From Nitrospiraceae bacterium (GTDB lineage Bacteria > Nitrospirota > Thermodesulfovibrionia > Thermodesulfovibrionales > Dissulfurispiraceae), in assembly GCA_021371915.1 (NCBI GenBank), contig JAJFVG010000061.1, positions 1 through 61,738 of the forward strand: a DNA stretch of 61,738 nucleotides, in the 5' to 3' direction. Under the pieces are notes generated by a model. That model saw nothing but the letters and a program-made list of their open reading frames with translations. It was not told the origin of the DNA and did not search any database. Below are positions 52,437 through 61,565 of this stretch, one piece after another. Made by a program: the position numbers and the translations under genes. Each line of letters opens with the position of its first letter. Positions within the stretch are counted from its first letter, which is position 1.

Positions 52437-54064
52437 TGAAACTGCAACAGCTTGTAAAAAATGAATGGAAAGTGCGCGGCAGCCTCTCAACAGAGGTGGC
52501 GGGCCTGTCATATGATTCAAGGACAGTCAGGATGGGCGATATCTTTGCCGCTCTCAAAGGCGTTGCAGCAGACAGCCACGAGTATGTTGAAGATGCTATT
52601 AAAAGAGGCGCTTCAGCAGTGATAGTTGAGTCAGGAAGGATCAATACGGACTACTACACTGACAAGTATCCGCAGACCGCAATTGTGGAGACTGACGATA
52701 CGCGCTCAGCGCTGGCTTACGTGTCTGATGCTTTTTACGGACATCCGTCAAATGAGATGGATGTGGTAGGCATAACAGGCACAAACGGCAAGACAACAAC
52801 CTCATACATAACAAGGTCGATCCTGATGAAGGCAGGTTACAAGGCAGGACTGATCGGCACCATCAGCTATATTGTCGGCAGCGAGCAGTTCAACGCGCCG
52901 CACACCACTCCGGAGGCGCCGGATTTTCAGTCGCTTTTAAGAAGGATGAAGGACGACGGATGCAGCGCTGTTGTATCTGAAGTGTCTTCGCATGCCCTTG
53001 CACAGAAGAGGGCGGATTTCACCAGGTTCAGGACAGCTGCCTTCACAAATCTCACAAGAGACCACCTCGACTATCACAAGGACATGGATGATTATTATTC
53101 AGCAAAAAAAAGACTCTTCGCTGACCTGCTTGTTGATGGCGGCTGCGCTGTTATAAACATTGACGATGAATACGGCAAAAGACTCGCAAAAGAGCTCAAG
53201 GCAGAGAGGGGCGGTTCGGTAAAGATACTCACCTATTCACTCAAAGACAGCAGCGCTGACCTGTTTGCTGATGATGTGAGGCTTTCATATAGCGGCACAA
53301 AGTTCAGGCTAAAGACAGCGGATGCGGAGACAGAGATAACAATCGGCCTTGTCGGTTATGTGAACGTTTACAACGCCCTATGCGCAGCAGGGATAGGGCT
53401 GTCAATCAATATATCAATCGAAGATGTCAAGGAGGGTATTGTTATGACCGAAATGGTTAAAGGAAGATTCGAGTGTGTTGATCTCGGCCAGGATTTTCTG
53501 GCTGTTGTCGACTATGCTCACACTGAGGACGCGCTTGAAGGACTGCTCAAAACAGCACATCAGCTTCTTGATGCGTACCACTATGCCGGAAAGGTGGGCA
53601 GGCTCGCAAAGATGCGCAAGGATCGTTTCTCCTTGCCGACTGTGAAGGGCCACGGAAAGATTATCACTGTCTTTGGCTGCGGAGGAAACAGGGACAAGGG
53701 CAAGAGGCCTAAGATGGGCGAGCTGGCTGCAAAGCTGAGCGATTTTGTTATCATCACTTCCGACAATCCCAGGGGCGAGGATCCAAAAAAGATACTCAAG
53801 GACATAGAGAAGGGCATCAAGGGTGACAACTACATAGTTATCCCTGACAGGGCTGTTGCAATAAGTCTTGCGGTTGAGCTGGCATCATCCGGCGACATCG
53901 TGCTTGTTGCAGGCAAGGGCCATGAGGAGTATCAGGAGATAAAAGGCACTCGCCTTAATTTCAGCGATAAAGTGACTTTGGAAACAGCTATTAAACGCAC
54001 AATCACCAGACCTGCTTTTGGCGGGGGCACAACATTCATGGGGTCGGAAGCAGCAAGGTGCTGA
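52436..54064 (+). CDS. murE: UDP-MurNAc-tripeptide synthetase MurE (meso-DAP type), with an insertion
   Basis: Adds meso-diaminopimelate to UDP-MurNAc-L-Ala-D-Glu. The 542-residue protein has the ATP loop GITGTNGKTTT (112-122), HTTPEAPD, carbamylated-Lys region YYSAKKRLF, VVDYAHTEDAL and the DAP-selecting motif DNPRGEDP (443-450). Between the AH-TEDALEGLLKTA helix and the FGCGGNRDKGKRP strand there are roughly 28 additional residues (~379-406, basic, AGKVGRLAKMRKDRFS) compared with E. coli MurE. ATG 52436 overlaps the ftsI stop; its end overlaps murF by seven bases. Confidence 0.95.
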   Translation: MKLQQLVKNEWKVRGSLSTEVAGLSYDSRTVRMGDIFAALKGVAADSHEYVEDAIKRGASAVIVESGRINTDYYTDKYPQTAIVETDDTRSALAYVSDAFYGHPSNEMDVVGITGTNGKTTTSYITRSILMKAGYKAGLIGTISYIVGSEQFNAPHTTPEAPDFQSLLRRMKDDGCSAVVSEVSSHALAQKRADFTRFRTAAFTNLTRDHLDYHKDMDDYYSAKKRLFADLLVDGGCAVINIDDEYGKRLAKELKAERGGSVKILTYSLKDSSADLFADDVRLSYSGTKFRLKTADAETEITIGLVGYVNVYNALCAAGIGLSINISIEDVKEGIVMTEMVKGRFECVDLGQDFLAVVDYAHTEDALEGLLKTAHQLLDAYHYAGKVGRLAKMRKDRFSLPTVKGHGKIITVFGCGGNRDKGKRPKMGELAAKLSDFVIITSDNPRGEDPKKILKDIEKGIKGDNYIVIPDRAVAISLAVELASSGDIVLVAGKGHEEYQEIKGTRLNFSDKVTLETAIKRTITRPAFGGGTTFMGSEAARC

Positions 54065-55449
54065 CAGCAGAATTCATTAAAACTGCTGCCAATGCTGACA
54101 TCTGCACCAGCTCTGCTGTCATATTCAGCGGGGTGTCGATAGATTCCAGAACAGCAGTTGAAGGCGATTTGTTTGTTGCCCTGGCAGGAGACAAATTCGA
54201 TGGCCACGACTTTGTTGCATCAGCGCTCATAAAGGCTTCAGGCGCTGTTGTAAACAAGGAACATGCCGACAAGCTCTGCTCATCGGTGTCAGGCAAAACC
54301 ATATTTGCGGTTGACGACACACTGAAGGCGCTTCAGGACATGGCTAATGCCAGGAGAAAGGCCTTTAGCGGGCCTGTTGTGGCTGTTGCGGGCAGCAACG
54401 GCAAGACCACAACAAAAGAGATAACAGCATCCGTGCTTTCAGAAAAATTCAGGGTGCACAAGACATCAGGCAATTTCAACAATCATATAGGCATGCCCCT
54501 TACGATCACAAGAATGGAGGATTCCACAGAGGCGCTTGTGCTCGAAATGGGGACTAACAGGCCTGGAGACATCAATGAGCTCTGCTCAATAGCGCTGCCT
54601 GATACTGCTGTAATAACCAATATCGGATACGAGCACATCGAGGGATTCGGAAGCCTGCACAAGGTGCGCGAATCAGAACTCGAGATCATGCCGTTTGTAA
54701 AAACTGTCATTTACAATGCTGATGATGCATTTCTTGTGGAAGGCGTACTCAGCAGGCAATGCGACAGGCGTATAAGCTTCGGCATAGATGCTCCTGACGC
54801 TGATGTTAAGGCGTCAGATATCGAGTACGGTCAGGATGGAATGCGGTTTGTGCTTTCATATGCGGATCAAAACTGTACTGTAAGCACTAGCCTTCCAGGA
54901 CTGTTCAATGTATACAACCTGCTTGCTGGTGCAGCAGCAGGCATATCAGCCGGAATGCTGTTGGAAGAAATAAAAGCCGGCCTTGAAAAATTCAGCGGCG
55001 TGCCTATGCGGTGCAGAGTGATATCTCTTGGCAGCGCTACATTTATCGATGACGTGTACAATGCAAATCCGTCATCCATGGCAGAGTCACTTAAAGAACT
55101 CTCTCGCAGGGCAGGCTCATGCAGCGGTCAAAAGAGCAGGGCAATAGCTGTGCTGGGCGATATGCTTGAACTGGGCTACTACGGAATAGAGGCGCACAAG
55201 AATATCGGCAGGCTTATGACAGAACTCGGAATAGACATCTTTATAGGCGTTGGCCCGTTAATGGAGCTGGCAGCTGCGGAGTTTGCAGGCAAGTCAATTA
55301 CAGCGGACACCCCTGAGCAGGCAGCAGCGGCGCTCAGGAAAGAGCTGATCCCCGGAGATACTGTGCTGCTTAAAGGATCAAGGGGCATGAAGATGGAGAT
55401 GGTGCTCGAATCGCCGATAATGAAAGAAGAGGCCAACAATGCTGTATGA
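54058..55449 (+). CDS. murF: UDP-MurNAc-tripeptide-D-Ala-D-Ala ligase
   Basis: Final Mur ligase step giving UDP-MurNAc-pentapeptide. 463 residues: substrate loop SIDSRTAVEGDLFVALAGDKFDGH in two halves, ATP loop VAGSNGKTTTKE, NFNNHIGMPLT, VLEMGTNRPGDI and C-terminal VLGDMLELG ... LLKGSRGMKMEMV. Starts at GTG 54058 inside the murE end; overlaps mraY by 11 bases. Confidence 0.96.
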   Translation: MLTAEFIKTAANADICTSSAVIFSGVSIDSRTAVEGDLFVALAGDKFDGHDFVASALIKASGAVVNKEHADKLCSSVSGKTIFAVDDTLKALQDMANARRKAFSGPVVAVAGSNGKTTTKEITASVLSEKFRVHKTSGNFNNHIGMPLTITRMEDSTEALVLEMGTNRPGDINELCSIALPDTAVITNIGYEHIEGFGSLHKVRESELEIMPFVKTVIYNADDAFLVEGVLSRQCDRRISFGIDAPDADVKASDIEYGQDGMRFVLSYADQNCTVSTSLPGLFNVYNLLAGAAAGISAGMLLEEIKAGLEKFSGVPMRCRVISLGSATFIDDVYNANPSSMAESLKELSRRAGSCSGQKSRAIAVLGDMLELGYYGIEAHKNIGRLMTELGIDIFIGVGPLMELAAAEFAGKSITADTPEQAAAALRKELIPGDTVLLKGSRGMKMEMVLESPIMKEEANNAV

Positions 55450-56521
55450 ATTTTTTTATTATCTTTCGCAGTACATCAGCCCTCTGAATGTTTTCAGGTA
55501 CATAACATTCAGGACCTCTGTAGCTGCGATCACCGCTCTTGTAGTGACCGTGATGATAGCGCCGTATGTGATCAGATGGTTGAAGAAGATCAGCATGACT
55601 CAGCAGATAAGGGATGACGGTCCCAAAACGCACTACGCAAAAGCAGGCACCCCAACCATGGGCGGCATAATAATAATCGCGGCCATCACCGTCTCTATGG
55701 TAATGTGGGGAAATTTCAAGAGCGTATACGTGTGGGTAATGATGACAGCTCTGCTCGGGTTTGGCGCGATCGGCTTTCTTGATGACTATCTAAAGGCCGT
55801 GAAAAAAAATCCCCAGGGTTTAAAGGCAAAATACAAATTCGGCGCTCAGCTTTTGCTTTCCCTGATAATCGGAGTGTTTCTTTACAATAATCCGAATGAT
55901 CCCAACACATCATATCTCAGTGTGCCTTTCTTCAAAAAATGGTTTTTCGACATAGGACTTTTTTACATTCCGTTTTCAATACTCGTTATTGTAGGCTCAT
56001 CAAACGCAGTGAACCTTACCGATGGAATTGACGGGCTCGCTATCGGCCTGATCGCCATAGCCACAATGGCAAACGGCGCGCTCGTATACATATCAGGCCA
56101 CGCGCAGTTTGCGAAATACCTTCAGGTGCTTTATCTTCCCGGCACAGGAGAGCTGACTGTCTTTTGCGGCGCCATGCTTGGGGCTGCGCTCGGATTTTTG
56201 TGGTATAACGCCTATCCTGCTGAAGTGTTCATGGGAGATGTCGGATCACTGAGCCTCGGCGGCTCGCTCGGCACTCTCGCTGTGGTCACAAAGCATGAGA
56301 TCGTGCTTGCAGTTGTGGGAGGAGTTTTTGTTATAGAAACGATATCTGTGGTGCTGCAGGTAGCGTCATACAAGCTGACCGGCAAGAGGATTTTCCTTAT
56401 GGCGCCGCTGCACCATCATTTTGAATTGAAGGGCTGGCCGGAGCCCAAAGTGATAGCAAGATTCTGGATAGCCGGAATAATACTTGCCTTATTTAGCCTC
56501 GCAACTTTAAAATTAAGGTGA
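55439..56521 (+). CDS. mraY: Phospho-MurNAc-pentapeptide transferase
   Basis: Integral membrane enzyme that makes lipid I. 360 residues with about ten helices. Signature segments: KTHYAKAGTPTMGGI, FLDDYLKAVKKNPQGLKAKYK (Asp-rich loop), NLTDGIDGLAIG, GDVGSLSLGGSLG and MAPLHHHFELKGWPEPKV. ATG 55439 overlaps the murF stop. Confidence 0.97.
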   Translation: MLYEFFYYLSQYISPLNVFRYITFRTSVAAITALVVTVMIAPYVIRWLKKISMTQQIRDDGPKTHYAKAGTPTMGGIIIIAAITVSMVMWGNFKSVYVWVMMTALLGFGAIGFLDDYLKAVKKNPQGLKAKYKFGAQLLLSLIIGVFLYNNPNDPNTSYLSVPFFKKWFFDIGLFYIPFSILVIVGSSNAVNLTDGIDGLAIGLIAIATMANGALVYISGHAQFAKYLQVLYLPGTGELTVFCGAMLGAALGFLWYNAYPAEVFMGDVGSLSLGGSLGTLAVVTKHEIVLAVVGGVFVIETISVVLQVASYKLTGKRIFLMAPLHHHFELKGWPEPKVIARFWIAGIILALFSLATLKLR

Positions 56522-56534
56522 TTTGGGGAGAGGA

Positions 56535-57629
56535 ATGAATAATCTTATTATGCGAACACCAAAACAGATATTTATTGCATGTGTCATAGCCTTTGTTATT
56601 GCCTTTATGCCTGTATACGCGTCAGCGGTTGCGGTTGATGATATATCAGCCCGTTCAGCCATAGTGCTCGACCCGCGCAACGACAGAATACTATATGGCA
56701 TTAATCCCAACATGAAGCATCCGCCAGCAAGCACAACAAAAATACTTACCGCAATGGTGGCTCTGGACAAACTCAAGCCTGACGACATTGTAACAATAAG
56801 CAAAAACGCTGCTAATACCTCTTCTGTGGCACCGCACCTTGTTGCAGGTTCCAAACTGACGGTTAAGGATCTGCTTTATGTCGCGCTTATGAGGTCAGTA
56901 AACGGCGCAGCAGTAGCGCTTGCCGAGGCTGCGGCAGGCACTGAGGCTGAATTCGCAAAACTGATGAACGAGAAGGCTGCTGAGGTGGGTGCAGACAATA
57001 CAGTATATGCCAATGCCTCAGGTTTGCCTGGCGGCGTGCAGTATACAACTGCTTATGACCTTGCAAGGATAATGAAGGCTTCGCTCGCTTATCCGCTTAT
57101 AAGGGAGATAATAAATACACGCACCAAGAGCGTGGAGACCGCTTCAGGAAGGAGCCTTTATCTCAAAAACACAAATGAACTGCTCTGGAGCGATGATGAC
57201 CTGCTTGGAGGAAAGACCGGTTATACGCGTGCAGCACGGCACTGTTTTGTCGGCGCGGCTGCGAAAGACGGAAACATGCTCATCACTGTTGTGCTGGGTG
57301 AGGCAATAAGAGGAAACATATGGCACGATACCACCGCGCTGATGGCAAGAGGCCAGGCAGTTCTTAACAACGCGGTAGAGCCTGTGATAAACATAACAAA
57401 CGATGATGACGAGCGCATTATAAAGGCTTCGTACAGCAGCAAGCGTACCAAAAATTCCAGGTCAAAGGCGAATATTGAGAGCGCAACGCCAAAATCAAAA
57501 AAGACAAAGTCCGCCATATCCAAAAAGAAGCGCTACAAATCAAAGCCCGTACAGAGCGCAAAGAGCAGCAGCTCAAAAAAGAAAGGAAGCTTTTCAGCTC
57601 AATCCGCCAGGACTGACGGAAGGTCCTGA
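56535..57629 (+). CDS. D-alanyl-D-alanine carboxypeptidase (PBP5/DacA-like) with Lys/Ser-rich tail
   Basis: A 364-residue low-molecular-weight PBP in the S11 peptidase family. Signal peptide or anchor at ~10-32, then SxxK in PPASTTKI (Ser66-Lys69), SxN at SVN (121-123) and KTG at GGKTGYT (227-229). After residue ~295 comes a tail of about 70 residues dominated by Lys, Ser and Arg instead of the usual beta domain and amphipathic anchor. It trims the terminal D-Ala of pentapeptides. Its place between mraY and murD in the dcw cluster is unusual. ATG 56535 has GGGGAG just upstream. Confidence 0.88.
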   Translation: MNNLIMRTPKQIFIACVIAFVIAFMPVYASAVAVDDISARSAIVLDPRNDRILYGINPNMKHPPASTTKILTAMVALDKLKPDDIVTISKNAANTSSVAPHLVAGSKLTVKDLLYVALMRSVNGAAVALAEAAAGTEAEFAKLMNEKAAEVGADNTVYANASGLPGGVQYTTAYDLARIMKASLAYPLIREIINTRTKSVETASGRSLYLKNTNELLWSDDDLLGGKTGYTRAARHCFVGAAAKDGNMLITVVLGEAIRGNIWHDTTALMARGQAVLNNAVEPVINITNDDDERIIKASYSSKRTKNSRSKANIESATPKSKKTKSAISKKKRYKSKPVQSAKSSSSKKKGSFSAQSARTDGRS

Positions 57630-57694
57630 CGCGCAGATGTCCCTGCTCAGGACAAAATACCGCCAATATCATAAGAAAGGTCCAGTCTCAACAA

Positions 57695-59134
57695 ATGCGC
57701 AAAAAATATCTCGATAAAAAAATTGTTGTTGTCGGCATGGCAAGAAGCGGCATAGGCGCTGCAAATCTGCTGGCGCAGATGGGTGCCAAGGTTACGCTTA
57801 ATGACAAAAAACACTCTGATGAATGCAGCAGCGCTGCAGCCGCGCTCGACAGCAGGATCAAACTCGAATTCGAAGGCCATCCTGAGGAGCTTTTTGCAAG
57901 CGCTGATCTCATTGTGGTAAGTCCCGGAGTGCCGCTGGATATCCCGGCGATAAAGACTGCTGCAAATAAGGGTGTTGAAGTTATCGGAGAACTCGAACTC
58001 GGGTATGAAATACTCTGCTCAGGTGCTTCCGGCCCGCAGTTTTTTGCTGTAACAGGCAGCAACGGCAAATCCACCACTACTACCTTGCTGTACGAGATGA
58101 TGCGCGCATCCGGATTCCGGACAATGATCTGCGGAAATATAGGCAACGCGATAACCGAAGAGATATTAACAGCAGCCGCATCCATTGAAGGCGAGGATAT
58201 TTATGAAAAGATAGAGAAACTTTCAGCAACCGTTCAGAGGGTTGTTGTGGAAGTTTCGAGTTTTCAGCTCGAGGCCATCAGCTCTTTCAGGCCGAAAGGC
58301 TCTGTAATACTCAATATCACCCAGGACCACATGGACCGCTACCACGGCATGCAGTTGTACAAGGATGCAAAGCTGAGGGTTTTTATGAATCAGTCAGAAG
58401 GCGACCTGGTGGTGCTCAATGCTGATGACAGGCATACTGAAGATGCCGGCCTGATGCTCATGCAGAAATCAGCTCGCGGCGCGCGGGTTGCAAAGGTGCT
58501 ATTCTTCAGCAGAAAGAAAGAAGTCAAAGGCGCTTTCCTTGACGGAGACATAATAAGGTTCAATGCATACGGGGACAGCAGCTTTGTTCTGAAACCTGAA
58601 GAGCTTGGCATAAAAGGCGTGCATAATATCGAAAACGCAATGGCAGCATCTCTCCTTGCGCTCGCTGCTGGATGCAGCACATCAGCAGTGGAATCAGCAG
58701 CCAGGAGCTTTCAGGGGCTTGAGCATAGGCTCGAATTCGTGAAAGAGATAGATGGCGTAAGGTACATAAATGATTCCAAGGGCACGAATGTAGGAGCAGT
58801 GATCAAATCACTCGAAGGGTTTAGCGAGAAGGTGATTCTTATAGCCGGAGGAAGGGACAAGGACAGTGACTTTACCGAACTGAGGCCGTATGTAGAAGGA
58901 CGCGTGAAGGCTGTCATAGTAATCGGCGAGGCTGCTGACAAGATTAGTAATGCGCTTAAAGGCTCCACAGAAATAGTTCACGTAAGCAGCCTTGCTGACG
59001 CTCTGTCCAGGGCGAGGGGTATCGCGTCAAAAGGCGAAGTTGTTCTTTTGTCTCCTGCCTGCGCCAGTTTTGACATGTTCAGGGATTTTGAAGACAGAGG
59101 GCGGCAGTTCAAGGAGATTGTGAGGTCCATGTGA
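57695..59134 (+). CDS. murD: UDP-MurNAc-L-Ala-D-Glu ligase
   Basis: 479 residues. N-terminal Rossmann-like KKIVVVGMARSGIGAANLLA, VVSPGVPLDIPAIK, ATP loop VTGSNGKSTTTTLLYEM, EVSSFQLEAI, NITQDHMDRY, and C-terminal GLEHRLEFVKEIDGVRYINDSKGTN and LIAGGRDKDSDF. An additional short stretch (EGEDIYEKIEKLSATVQ) precedes EVSSFQLE. ATG 57695 is in the gap of 65 bases after the carboxypeptidase gene. It overlaps ftsW by four bases. Confidence 0.95.
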   Translation: MRKKYLDKKIVVVGMARSGIGAANLLAQMGAKVTLNDKKHSDECSSAAAALDSRIKLEFEGHPEELFASADLIVVSPGVPLDIPAIKTAANKGVEVIGELELGYEILCSGASGPQFFAVTGSNGKSTTTTLLYEMMRASGFRTMICGNIGNAITEEILTAAASIEGEDIYEKIEKLSATVQRVVVEVSSFQLEAISSFRPKGSVILNITQDHMDRYHGMQLYKDAKLRVFMNQSEGDLVVLNADDRHTEDAGLMLMQKSARGARVAKVLFFSRKKEVKGAFLDGDIIRFNAYGDSSFVLKPEELGIKGVHNIENAMAASLLALAAGCSTSAVESAARSFQGLEHRLEFVKEIDGVRYINDSKGTNVGAVIKSLEGFSEKVILIAGGRDKDSDFTELRPYVEGRVKAVIVIGEAADKISNALKGSTEIVHVSSLADALSRARGIASKGEVVLLSPACASFDMFRDFEDRGRQFKEIVRSM

Positions 59135-60465
59135 CAGCCAGGCATGATAAATGGATAGTGGTGCTGCTTATTCTGCTGATAATAATCGGGCTCACTGCTG
59201 TCTACAGCTCCACCTCTGTGCTGTCGCCTGATCTTGTGGACAAGTACAAGAAAAAGGGAGTTGAACTCACCCAGTTCTTCTATCTTAAGCGTCAGCTTTT
59301 TACCCTGATGCTCGGCATAATAGCCATGCTGGTTGCATACAGGCTTCCGGCAGATCTCCTGAAAAAACTTTCGATCCCGATGCTTGCGGTCTCGATGGTC
59401 TGCCTGCTGCTGGTATTTACGCCTTTGGGCGTATCAGCCGGAGGAGCCAGAAGGTGGCTCAGGCTATGGCCGTCTGTTTTCCAACCGTCAGAGCTTGTGA
59501 AGCTTTCTATGGTGATATTCATGTCATGGTATCTGTGCGCAGCAAGCTATAACAAGGAGAAGTTCAGTTCTTTCATAATGCCAATAGGCGTGATGGGTGT
59601 ATTTCAGATCGTTTTTCTGAAACAGCCTGACTTTGGAGCTGTTATGAGCCTCGGCATAATCACGCTCTTCATGCTCCTGCTTTCAGGCACAAGGCTCAGG
59701 TATGTTTTTTCACTGGGGCTGATAGCTGTGCCTGTGCTGATAAAGCTTGTATCAGAACCATACAGATGGAAGAGGGTTGTATCGTTTCTGGACCCATGGA
59801 AGGATGCGCAGGGCAGCGGATTTCAGCTCGTACAGTCTTTTATAGCCCTCGGCAGCGGCGGAGCAACAGGTGTTGGGCTTGGCGAGAGCAAGCAGAAGCT
59901 CGCTTTTTTGCCTGAGGTGCATACTGATTTTATATTTTCGCTCATTGGCGAAGAGCTCGGCTTCATAGGCGCGTCAGTGGTGGTTCTTTTATTCCTGCTG
60001 CTCTTTCTAAGGGGCATGAGGGTTGCCAACAGGGCTTCTGACAATTTTTCATATTACCTCGCATTCGGTATTTCAGTGATGATAGCTGTACAGGCAATAA
60101 TAAACTTTTCCGTTGTCACAGGCATGGTTCCCACCAAGGGGCTACCCCTGCCGTTTGTGAGCTATGGCGGCTCCTCACTGATAATCAATATGACAGCAAT
60201 AGGCATTCTGCTTAATGTGTCCAGGGGCAGGAGGGTGCAGGCTTCAGCACAAGTTGCTGAAAGCGAAAATGCCTATCATAGCAGAGATGATTTTCAGAAT
60301 GATCCCGCGCGCAAGGCCAGGCAAATGGCGCTTGCTGACACCAGGCCAAAGAAGAAGGGTTCAAGCCCTGTTCATTCGTGGCGCTATGGTCCGCCTGCCA
60401 GGCGGCCGCGCCTTATATGGAAGGCTGATCCAATGAAGCGCAGCAGCATGGGAGACGACAGATGA
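59131..60465 (+). CDS. ftsW: Septal peptidoglycan polymerase FtsW (SEDS), with long C-terminal tail
   Basis: 444 residues, ten predicted helices. SEDS landmarks: GGARRWLRLWPSVFQPSELVKLS, KQPDFGAVM, FLDPWKDAQGSGFQLVQSFIALGSGG, GLGESKQKLAFLPEVHTDFIFSLIGEELGF and KGLPLPFVSYGGSSL. After the last helix (~residue 368) there is a hydrophilic, basic tail of about 75 residues rich in Arg and Pro. GTG 59131 overlaps the murD stop. Works with FtsI at the septum. Confidence 0.95.
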   Translation: MTARHDKWIVVLLILLIIIGLTAVYSSTSVLSPDLVDKYKKKGVELTQFFYLKRQLFTLMLGIIAMLVAYRLPADLLKKLSIPMLAVSMVCLLLVFTPLGVSAGGARRWLRLWPSVFQPSELVKLSMVIFMSWYLCAASYNKEKFSSFIMPIGVMGVFQIVFLKQPDFGAVMSLGIITLFMLLLSGTRLRYVFSLGLIAVPVLIKLVSEPYRWKRVVSFLDPWKDAQGSGFQLVQSFIALGSGGATGVGLGESKQKLAFLPEVHTDFIFSLIGEELGFIGASVVVLLFLLLFLRGMRVANRASDNFSYYLAFGISVMIAVQAIINFSVVTGMVPTKGLPLPFVSYGGSSLIINMTAIGILLNVSRGRRVQASAQVAESENAYHSRDDFQNDPARKARQMALADTRPKKKGSSPVHSWRYGPPARRPRLIWKADPMKRSSMGDDR

Positions 60466-61565
60466 AGGCGGTAATAGCAGGCGGCGGCACAGGCGGTCAT
60501 CTCTTCCCAGGCATAGCCATAGCAGAGGCGCTGCGCGAATCTGATGAGAGGGCAGGCATTCTCTTTGTCGGCACCACGCACGGCATAGAGTCAAAGGTTA
60601 TACCGCGTGAAGGCTATCCGATAAAATTCATAAAGGCAGAGGGCATTGCAGGCAAGTCCCTGCTGAAAAAGATAAAGGCAATATTCACTTTGATTTTTTC
60701 GTTCAGGGATGCCTTTAGCATACTAAGGTCAGCGAGGCCGGATATCGTTATCGGAGTCGGCGGATACGCCTCTGTTGCCATGGTGCTTGCTGCCTGCGCA
60801 AAAAAGATACCAGCGATAATCCTTGAGCAGAACTCCGTGCCTGGCTTTGCAAACAGATTCCTCGCAAAGGTTGCTGATGCTGTATGCGTTACGTATCAGG
60901 AGAGTCTGCAGTTTTTTCCTCCAGGCAAGGCGTTTCTTACCGGCAATCCTGTCAGAAAGCTCATAGCCGAGGGGGATGAGAACCTGGCTGCTGATTCGCT
61001 CGAGCTGGACAGGGACAGGTTCACGGTCTTTGTATTTGGCGGCAGCCTAGGCGCAAGGAGCATAAACAACGCTGTTGTCGATTCGTTGAATTATCTTCTG
61101 GATATCAGGCAAAATATCCAGTTTCTGCACCAGACAGGCGAGCGCGACAGCCAAAAAGTGAGCGAGGCATACAGCAGACTCAACTTTATGGCAGTGGTCA
61201 AGCCTTTTATCTACAACATGGCAAATGCCTATCGTGCCTCTGACATAGTTGTGTGCAGGGCAGGAGCCACCACACTGGCGGAGCTCACGCTCATCGGCAA
61301 GCCGGCCATACTGGTGCCGTATCCTTTTGCAGCATCTGACCATCAGGTGCATAATGCGCTGAAGCTGGCTGACATGGGCGCAGCAAAGGTGATACTCGAG
61401 AGGAACCTTTCCGCTGAGGCATTGTCATCGGCAATAAGGGATCTCTATCTAGATACAGCAAAGAGGAGAGAGATGGAGAGATCAGCAAGGGCATTCGGCA
61501 GGCCTGATGCTGCTGAAAGAATAATAAGTATAGCCAGAAGTATTTTAAAGAAGGGAAAGAGATAA
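60462..61565 (+). CDS. murG: UDP-GlcNAc:lipid I N-acetylglucosaminyltransferase
   Basis: Makes lipid II on the inner membrane face. 367-residue GT28 enzyme: N-terminal AGGGTGGHLFPGIAIAEAL, GVGGYASVAMVLAA, LEQNSVPGFANRFLAK, FGGSLGARSINNAV, and VVCRAGATTLAELTLIGKPAILVPYPFAASDHQ. ATG 60462 overlaps the ftsW stop by four bases. Confidence 0.97.
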   Translation: MKAVIAGGGTGGHLFPGIAIAEALRESDERAGILFVGTTHGIESKVIPREGYPIKFIKAEGIAGKSLLKKIKAIFTLIFSFRDAFSILRSARPDIVIGVGGYASVAMVLAACAKKIPAIILEQNSVPGFANRFLAKVADAVCVTYQESLQFFPPGKAFLTGNPVRKLIAEGDENLAADSLELDRDRFTVFVFGGSLGARSINNAVVDSLNYLLDIRQNIQFLHQTGERDSQKVSEAYSRLNFMAVVKPFIYNMANAYRASDIVVCRAGATTLAELTLIGKPAILVPYPFAASDHQVHNALKLADMGAAKVILERNLSAEALSSAIRDLYLDTAKRREMERSARAFGRPDAAERIISIARSILKKGKR

